Source: Aquificota bacterium
GTDB lineage: Bacteria > Aquificota > Aquificia > Aquificales > Aquificaceae
NCBI GenBank assembly: GCA_030549905.1
Contig: JAUQQK010000007.1
Span: forward strand, 66,612 to 100,509
Direction: 5' to 3'
DNA: 33,898 bases
The notes beneath the pieces were generated by a model that saw only the letters and a program-made list of their open reading frames with translations, did not search any database and was not told the origin of the DNA. Below, in pieces: positions 30,086 to 33,898 of this stretch; within the stretch, counting starts at the first letter, position 1; every line of letters begins with the position of its first letter. Both the position numbers and the translations under genes were made by a program.

Positions 30086-30436
30086 ATGAGAAGGGTAAAT
30101 GTAGCCATAGCAGGTCTTGGAAGGGTGGGAAGCGAGTTTTTGAATGCCCTGCTGAGTGTAAGCACGGACAGCGTAAAGGTGATAGCGGTAGCTGAACCAA
30201 GGGAAGAGCTTCCCAGCGTCAGTCTTGCAAAGGAAAAGGGTATTGCGTACTTTAGAGATGCTAGGGATATGCTGAGGGCTATGGAGGACATGATTGACAT
30301 ACTTTTTGACCTGACTGGCAATGCGGTTGTAAAGAGCGACCTGCATGATATACTTGTAAAGAGTGGAAACAAGAAAACGGTTATAGTGCCAGAGCCTGTA
30401 GCCTTCCTTATATGGAGCCTAATAAAGCGAGAGTAA
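30086..30436 (+). CDS. Small Rossmann-fold nucleotide-binding protein
   Basis: 116 residues, starting VNVAIAGLGRVGSEFL, a typical GxGxxG dinucleotide loop (GLGRVG, 10-15), then beta-alpha units (VKVIAVAEP, IDILFDLTGN, KTVIVPEPVAFL). There is no catalytic domain after it, so it is a lone NAD(P)-binding domain like the N-terminal half of homoserine or aspartate dehydrogenases. Function unknown. GGAGGTG lies before the ATG. It overlaps the RimI-like gene by 25 bases. Confidence 0.7.
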   Translation: MRRVNVAIAGLGRVGSEFLNALLSVSTDSVKVIAVAEPREELPSVSLAKEKGIAYFRDARDMLRAMEDMIDILFDLTGNAVVKSDLHDILVKSGNKKTVIVPEPVAFLIWSLIKRE

Positions 30437-30858
30437 GGGAAATGCAAAGGGAGGACTTAGAGGAAGTCCTCCGCATAAGCGAGGAGTGTTTCAACTCAGA
30501 CTCGTGGAACAGGAAGGCTTTTGAAAGGGAGTTTGAACTGGACTATTCTTACAGGTTTGTGCTTGAGGAGGAGGGAAAGATAATAGGCTATGCGGTAGTC
30601 TGGAGGATATTTGATGACGCCACACTCATGTCCATCGCCATAAGAAAGGACATGTGGGGAAAGGGCTACGGTAAGAAACTTATGGAATTTCTCATAGACT
30701 ACTTTAAGGAAAAGGCAAATAGATTCATGCTGGATGTGAGACGTTCCAACATAAGGGCTATAAGGCTCTATCAATCTTTGGGCTTTAAGATATCCTCCAT
30801 AAGGCACGCATACTATTCAGACGGAGAAGATGCCTTTTTAATGGTGAGAGAGCTTTAA
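30412..30858 (+). CDS. rimI: GNAT acetyltransferase, RimI-like
   Basis: 148 residues. The acetyl-CoA loop is MWGKGYGKKLMEFL (RxxGxG/A type). The C-terminal LDVRRSNIRAIRLYQSLGFK matches the RimI family, which acetylates the N-terminal alanine of ribosomal protein S18; in thermophiles such enzymes can have wider N-terminal acetylation roles. The start at 30412 keeps the family-typical VREMQREDL. ATG 30442 would remove half of that strand. No Shine-Dalgarno sequence at 30412, so coupling to the upstream gene is likely. Confidence 0.82.
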   Translation: MEPNKARVREMQREDLEEVLRISEECFNSDSWNRKAFEREFELDYSYRFVLEEEGKIIGYAVVWRIFDDATLMSIAIRKDMWGKGYGKKLMEFLIDYFKEKANRFMLDVRRSNIRAIRLYQSLGFKISSIRHAYYSDGEDAFLMVREL

Positions 30859-30866
30859 AGAAGGGC

Positions 30867-30872
30867 TATAAT
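30867..30872 (+). promoter_or_regulatory. Possible -10 for the methyltransferase-hpt pair
   Basis: TATAAT, perfect hexamer, 13 bases before the ATG at 30885, in the 26-base gap after rimI. No recognisable -35. It would give a very short leader with AGGAA. Confidence 0.4.
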
Positions 30873-30884
30873 AGGAATAGGAAC

Positions 30885-31406
30885 ATGCCATTAAAGACTG
30901 CAAAGCGGCTATTTGGAGAGCATTTCACACCCAAAGAGGTCTTTGAAACATACATATATCCAGAAATAAAAAACTGCCTTTATGAACATATATGGGTTGA
31001 CCTGTTTGCCGGCGAAGGCAATCTGATACTTCCAATCCTTGAACATCTTAAGGAAAGCGAGAGGGTTTCCTTCTTCAAAGAGCGTATATTTCTCTTTGAC
31101 ATACAGCAGAGGCTCGTAGAAAAGGCGATAAAAAAAGCGGTTAGGTATGGTATTCCTGAAGAAATAGCAAGACAAAATATAAAGGTTCAGGACACGATAA
31201 AAAATTATCCTTCATGGCTTCTCAAAAAGGAATCCCCTGTCTATCATATTACAAACCCACCATACCTTTATGTGGGTTATATGCCAAAGCAGGAAAGCAC
31301 ACGCAGGCTACTTGAATACTTTGTGGGAGAAAAAGAAGGCTACCAGGACCTATATCAGCTGGCTCTTATAAACGACCTTAAGGAGGCATACCCATGCAGA
31401 GCATAA
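30885..31406 (+). CDS. Adenine-specific DNA methyltransferase, C-terminally truncated
   Basis: 173 residues. Motif I is DLFAGEGN (39-46), the acidic motif II region is FLFDIQ, and the catalytic motif IV is NPPYLY (NPPY 124-127). These belong to N6-adenine methyltransferases of the type II restriction-modification kind. Homologues continue well beyond the segment YQDLYQLALINDL with motifs V-VIII and a target-recognition region. Here the frame ends eight residues later, and hpt begins inside the last codons (13-base overlap). A deletion that joined the gene to the hpt ribosome site is the likeliest reason. No restriction gene is nearby. Probably a remnant without activity. Confidence 0.72.
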   Translation: MPLKTAKRLFGEHFTPKEVFETYIYPEIKNCLYEHIWVDLFAGEGNLILPILEHLKESERVSFFKERIFLFDIQQRLVEKAIKKAVRYGIPEEIARQNIKVQDTIKNYPSWLLKKESPVYHITNPPYLYVGYMPKQESTRRLLEYFVGEKEGYQDLYQLALINDLKEAYPCRA

Positions 31407-31921
31407 AGGGAAGACCCATAAGACTTCTTCTATCTGAAGAGGAAATAAGAAGGCGTGTTTCTCAGCTGGCAAAGGAAATAGAGGATTACTTCAAGGAGCC
31501 TTTCCTTGTGGTGGGGCTTTTAAAGGGTGCCTTTGTGCTTACTGCGGACCTCATAAGGGAGTTTAGCCTACCCGTGCAGGTGGATTTTATGTGGGTTTCC
31601 AGTTATGGTACCTCTCAGGAAAGTCAGGGGCATGTGAGGATTGTCAAAGACTTAGACAGGGACATAGAGGGTAAAAGGCTTCTTCTGGTAGATGACATTT
31701 TAGACACGGGCTACACACTGCAGGAGGTCTTCAGGATACTACAGCTAAAGGGTGCAGAGGAGATAAAAACCTGCGTGCTTTTAGACAAAAAGGAGAGGAG
31801 GAAGGTTCCCTTTGAGGCAGACTTTGTGGGTTTTGAGGTGCCAAACCTATTTCTTGTTGGCTATGGCCTTGACTGGGATGAAGAAGGAAGGCACCTGCGT
31901 GGCATTTATGCGGTAGAATGA
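31394..31921 (+). CDS. hpt: Hypoxanthine phosphoribosyltransferase
   Basis: 175 residues. Salvages hypoxanthine (and guanine) to nucleotides with PRPP. It has VGLLKGAFVLTADL, the flexible-loop region SSYGTSQES and the PRPP motif VDDILDTG (99-106). AGGAGG is seven bases before the ATG, within the truncated methyltransferase end. Its 3' end overlaps convergent pncA by 16 bases. Confidence 0.95.
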   Translation: MQSIKGRPIRLLLSEEEIRRRVSQLAKEIEDYFKEPFLVVGLLKGAFVLTADLIREFSLPVQVDFMWVSSYGTSQESQGHVRIVKDLDRDIEGKRLLLVDDILDTGYTLQEVFRILQLKGAEEIKTCVLLDKKERRKVPFEADFVGFEVPNLFLVGYGLDWDEEGRHLRGIYAVE

Positions 31922-32499
31922 AGCTCTGAAAGCTCCACCGCCACGGTCCCCTCTGAAAGCATCTCCTGAAGGGCTCTTTCTGAGTCTCCGGGTTGAACAT
32001 CCACACCCTTTATACCATCAATGAGCAAGAAAGCCTGATAGCCAAGGTTCAAAGCTCCAAGCACCGTATTCTTCACACAGTAGTCAGTTGCCACTCCACC
32101 CACAAAGACCCTTTTTATGCCTCTTTCTTTGAGTAGGCTGTCAAGGGCAGTACCCTGAAAGCCCGAGTAGGCATCAAAGTCTCTGCTAAAGGCTTTGGAA
32201 ATGATAAAGCGGTTGTCAGAAGGAATGTATAAGTCTGGATGGAACATGGCTCCAGGCGTGTTCTGGACGCAGTGAGGAGGCCATATACCCCCTTGCTCTT
32301 TGAAGGATATGTGGTCTGGTGGATGCCAGTCCCTTGTGAAAAACACGGGAAGACCAAGAGAGCTAAAAAGCTTTATGTATTCATTGAGCCTTGGTACTAT
32401 TTTGTCTCCTTCTGGCACGGGCAGAGCTCCGCCGGGCATAAAGTCTAACTGCATATCTACCACAATGAGGGCATCCTTTTTGCTTAGCTTCACCTTCAT
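31906..32499 (-). CDS. pncA: Nicotinamidase
   Basis: 197 residues. Hydrolyses nicotinamide to nicotinate for NAD salvage. The catalytic triad is Asp15 (VVDMQ), Lys102 and Cys141 (GGVATDYCVKNT). The metal ligands are Asp57, His59, His63 (DWHPPDH) and His76 (WPPHC). The ATG overlaps the sfsA stop (ATGA), so the two are cotranscribed. Confidence 0.95.
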   Translation of the reverse strand: MKVKLSKKDALIVVDMQLDFMPGGALPVPEGDKIVPRLNEYIKLFSSLGLPVFFTRDWHPPDHISFKEQGGIWPPHCVQNTPGAMFHPDLYIPSDNRFIISKAFSRDFDAYSGFQGTALDSLLKERGIKRVFVGGVATDYCVKNTVLGALNLGYQAFLLIDGIKGVDVQPGDSERALQEMLSEGTVAVELSELHSTA

Positions 32500-33149
32500 A
32501 GCCTTTCCTCCAAAACAATTGGTATCTCATCTTTTAATTTAATTTCTTCAAGGCTCACCGTGCATCTGTAAGCCCTCACCTCCAGCCCACGGCTCACATA
32601 CCTGACAAGGGCTTCCGAGAAGGCTCTGTCTGTTTTCCAGTTTGGAGAAAAGGCAATTGCATCTTCTCTTTGAACCACAAAGACCACAAGAGGTTTAAAG
32701 CCTCTTTTTGAAAGCTCAATAAGCTTCTCTATATGCTTTCTGCCTCTTTCTGTAGGAGCATCGGGGAAAAGCCCGATGCCATCTTCCACCAGATTTACAG
32801 ACTTTACCTCCACCGGTCTGCCATCAAGAAGGAGGTCAAAGCGACTGCTGTCAAAGCGTGGCTCAAAAGCGATTTCGTGACCATTCAGGTTTTCTGCGAA
32901 AAGTTTTGGTGTGATATGAGAATCAATGCAAACAAGGGTACTGTTTTTCTCAGACAGAATTATCTCATAAGGATGCTTTCCAGAAGACCGCTCACATACA
33001 TATACCTTATTACCACTTAGTAGAAGCTCAGGAAGCCTTCCTGTGTTTCTTATGTAGGCAGTATATTCTTTGCCTCCTATTCTTATCCTGCCTACGAACC
33101 TGTTTAGCCTCTCTAAAAACTCAGCTTCTTTGAGCTTTGGAAACCTCAT
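32496..33149 (-). CDS. sfsA: SfsA family protein
   Basis: 217 residues. Family signatures are NTGRLPELL near the start, EVKSVNL, and FPDAPTERGRKH in the middle. SfsA was named for sugar-fermentation stimulation in E. coli; structures suggest an OB-like nucleic-acid-binding part joined to a PD-(D/E)XK nuclease-like part, with function unsettled. The ATG has no Shine-Dalgarno sequence. It lies 10 bases after a strong hairpin in a leader of about 95 bases. Cotranscribed with pncA. Confidence 0.93.
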   Translation of the reverse strand: MRFPKLKEAEFLERLNRFVGRIRIGGKEYTAYIRNTGRLPELLLSGNKVYVCERSSGKHPYEIILSEKNSTLVCIDSHITPKLFAENLNGHEIAFEPRFDSSRFDLLLDGRPVEVKSVNLVEDGIGLFPDAPTERGRKHIEKLIELSKRGFKPLVVFVVQREDAIAFSPNWKTDRAFSEALVRYVSRGLEVRAYRCTVSLEEIKLKDEIPIVLEERL

Positions 33150-33159
33150 TTTTAGAAAG

Positions 33160-33179
33160 GCCCCACCGGGCGGTGGGGC
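33160..33179 (-). terminator. Strong GC hairpin before sfsA (terminator or attenuator)
   Basis: A perfect 8-bp stem, GCCCCACC/GGTGGGGC, with a GCCC loop on the minus strand, followed by CTTTCT. The U tract is short and broken, so termination would be partial. It lies between the promoter and the sfsA ATG, ending 10 bases before it. Confidence 0.5.
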
Positions 33180-33189
33180 AAAACAATTA

Positions 33190-33207
33190 GGGGAGGGAGG
33201 GGGAGGG
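33190..33207 (+). other. G-quadruplex motif, four G runs with one-base loops
   Basis: GGGG-A-GGG-A-GGGGG-A-GGG on the plus strand: four runs of at least three G with single A loops, the most stable class of predicted quadruplex. It is the template strand for transcription towards sfsA. Confidence 0.7.
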
Positions 33208-33251
33208 AGTTTCTAACTTCCCCTACTTTTTATATCCTAGTCTAAGGGTAT

Positions 33252-33279
33252 ATTATAAACGAATTTCTGAAATTGTCAA
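33252..33279 (-). promoter_or_regulatory. Perfect consensus promoter reading towards sfsA
   Basis: TTGACA (33274-33279), spacer 16, TATAAT (33252-33257), both hexamers exact. Predicted transcription start is near 33245. This is the best -35/-10 pair in the window. Confidence 0.85.
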
Positions 33280-33282
33280 GAG

Positions 33283-33294
33283 TGATTTAAATCA
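33283..33294. promoter_or_regulatory. 12-bp palindrome just upstream of the -35, FNR-like
   Basis: TGATTTAAATCA, perfect palindrome, four bases from the -35. The half sites TGAT-N4-ATCA match the core of FNR-family boxes (TTGAT-N4-ATCAA). The centre is about 43 bases upstream of the predicted start, near the place used by class II activators. Confidence 0.45.
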
Positions 33295-33304
33295 TAAAAT
33301 TAGG

Positions 33305-33433
33305 CTAATAGTTCCTCGGAACTAAAAGAAGCTTTTCAGACAGCACAGGCTCCTTGAGAAGCTCTTTTAGTTTGCTCCTTTTAGTTTTTCCTCTTATCAC
33401 CTTTTTCAGAGTTTCAAAGACCCTCCAGCACAT
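33305..33433 (-). CDS. Possible 42-residue basic protein (weak)
   Basis: A short frame from ATG 33433 to TAG 33305 in the gap after the Rpn-type gene. The product is lysine-rich (VIRGKTKRSKLKELLKEP) and ends LLLVPRNY. There is no Shine-Dalgarno sequence in front. It may be a real small gene, a decayed relict of an Rpn-like gene, or chance. Confidence 0.25.
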   Translation of the reverse strand: MCWRVFETLKKVIRGKTKRSKLKELLKEPVLSEKLLLVPRNY

Positions 33434-33478
33434 ACCCGAGCTTTAATTCTATAAACACCTCTTAACCTCCTGTAAAAG

Positions 33479-33898
33479 TCAGGAAAGCTCAAGCTCAGGA
33501 TAAAAACTTCTTAAAGTCTCAAAAGGCTCTTTGCTGATTATCAATTCCCTTAGAAGCCTTCTGAGCCTATCCCTGTCTGTTTCAGACCTTATGAGCCTTT
33601 CCACCTCTTCTGGAACACTCCCAAACCTTAGCTCAATAACCTCAAGAACCATCTCCTGAGCTTCTATCAAAAGACCTTTTTCCAAGCCTTCCTCATATTT
33701 CCTCTCAGGATAAAGCTTTAACTCCTTAAGCACCTCTTGACCTCCTCTCTCTATTATTTTATGCAGGACACTTTCTTCGTCAATTTTCTTAAAATGGGCT
33801 ATAAACTTTACATAAAGCCAGAAAAAGTAGCCCCTTCTTTCACTTAGCAGTGTGCCAAGGCTTATAAACCTTTCTACCACTTCAAGCAACTCCTCAAG
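33479..33898 (-). CDS. Rpn/PD-(D/E)XK nuclease-family protein, C-terminal part (cut by window edge)
   Basis: The frame is open to the window edge and ends at 33479; about 139 residues are visible. GLEKGLLIEAQEMVLEVIELRFGSVPEEVERLI is reproduced in kind in the C-terminal regions of Rpn-family (recombination-promoting, PD-(D/E)XK transposase-like) and DUF4351 proteins: I see LEKG (about residues 88-91 of the visible part) and RFGSVPEEV. The nuclease domain would lie beyond the edge. Such genes are mobile and often multi-copy. Confidence 0.6.
   Translation of the reverse strand, partial: LEELLEVVERFISLGTLLSERRGYFFWLYVKFIAHFKKIDEESVLHKIIERGGQEVLKELKLYPERKYEEGLEKGLLIEAQEMVLEVIELRFGSVPEEVERLIRSETDRDRLRRLLRELIISKEPFETLRSFYPELELS

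Larger units (their letters stand above)
33150..33245 (-). ncRNA. Structured leader or small RNA upstream of sfsA (candidate)
   Basis: The RNA predicted from the promoter at 33252-33279 would run about 95 bases to the sfsA ATG. It has GGGGAAGTT-AGA-AACTCCC (one bulge), a C-rich run, then the 8-bp hairpin at 33160-33179. TAGGGGA near its start can also pair with TCCCCTA before the hairpin, an alternative fold. It matches no RNA family I know. It could be a regulatory 5' leader of sfsA-pncA or an RNA that ends at the hairpin. Confidence 0.4.

Noticed and set aside
33205-33235. Plus-strand terminator (GGGAGTT hairpin followed by ACTTTTT)
   Set aside because: No plus-strand gene lies upstream for over 1 kb; the stem has a bulge and is better explained as part of the minus-strand leader.

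Overview
The window looks like chromosomal DNA of a hydrogen-oxidising, thermophilic member of the Aquificaceae (Hydrogenobacter/Thermocrinis-like). The grounds are two tandem one-cluster [4Fe-4S] ferredoxins of the Hydrogenobacter type next to sucCD (reductive TCA cycle), a group 3b cytoplasmic [NiFe]-hydrogenase operon, a branched-polyamine synthase of the BpsA family typical of thermophiles, and compact, overlapping, multi-function operons. This assignment is inference from gene content; no 16S rRNA is present.

Layout. (1) 1-2778, minus strand: sucC-sucD, then two overlapping ferredoxin genes with their own extended -10 promoter, then the start of an MBL-fold hydrolase cut by the window edge. 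SucCD makes succinyl-CoA, and ferredoxin would supply electrons to carboxylate it to 2-oxoglutarate. (2) 2835-7332, plus strand: UbiB-like kinase, YgfZ-like protein, Kup potassium transporter. (3) 7368-16129, plus strand: an accessory-looking, AT-richer block with TolC-like outer membrane protein, lipoprotein adaptor and heavy-metal-type RND pump, then a tiny exported protein, a GNAT-like protein, a response regulator, a histidine kinase and a 12-TM protein. All are tightly spaced or overlapping. The RND gene carries a one-base frameshift in a T6 run. (4) 16121-21437, minus strand: a near-consensus promoter drives tRNA-Glu(UUC), and gyrB starts 10 bases after the tRNA; uspA, rsmI and bioA follow. 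(5) 21434-23197: bpsA (minus) and a protein of unknown function (plus) diverge from a 12-bp palindrome that holds a -10 element for each strand. (6) 23204-30044, minus strand: prfB, hydBGDA, birA, a DUF29 gene and hisG, nearly all overlapping. (7) 30086-31921, plus strand: a small Rossmann protein, a RimI-like acetyltransferase, a C-terminally truncated DNA methyltransferase, and hpt. (8) 31906-33898, minus strand: pncA, sfsA, a structured leader with a consensus promoter, and the end of an Rpn/PD-(D/E)XK-type gene.

Points most worth a second look: the structured leader upstream of sfsA (consensus promoter, FNR-like palindrome, G-quadruplex motif, strong hairpin); the tRNA-Glu/gyrB arrangement; the RND frameshift; the sigma region 3-like C-terminus of the 213-residue unknown protein; the truncated methyltransferase; and several genes that appear leaderless or lack a Shine-Dalgarno sequence.
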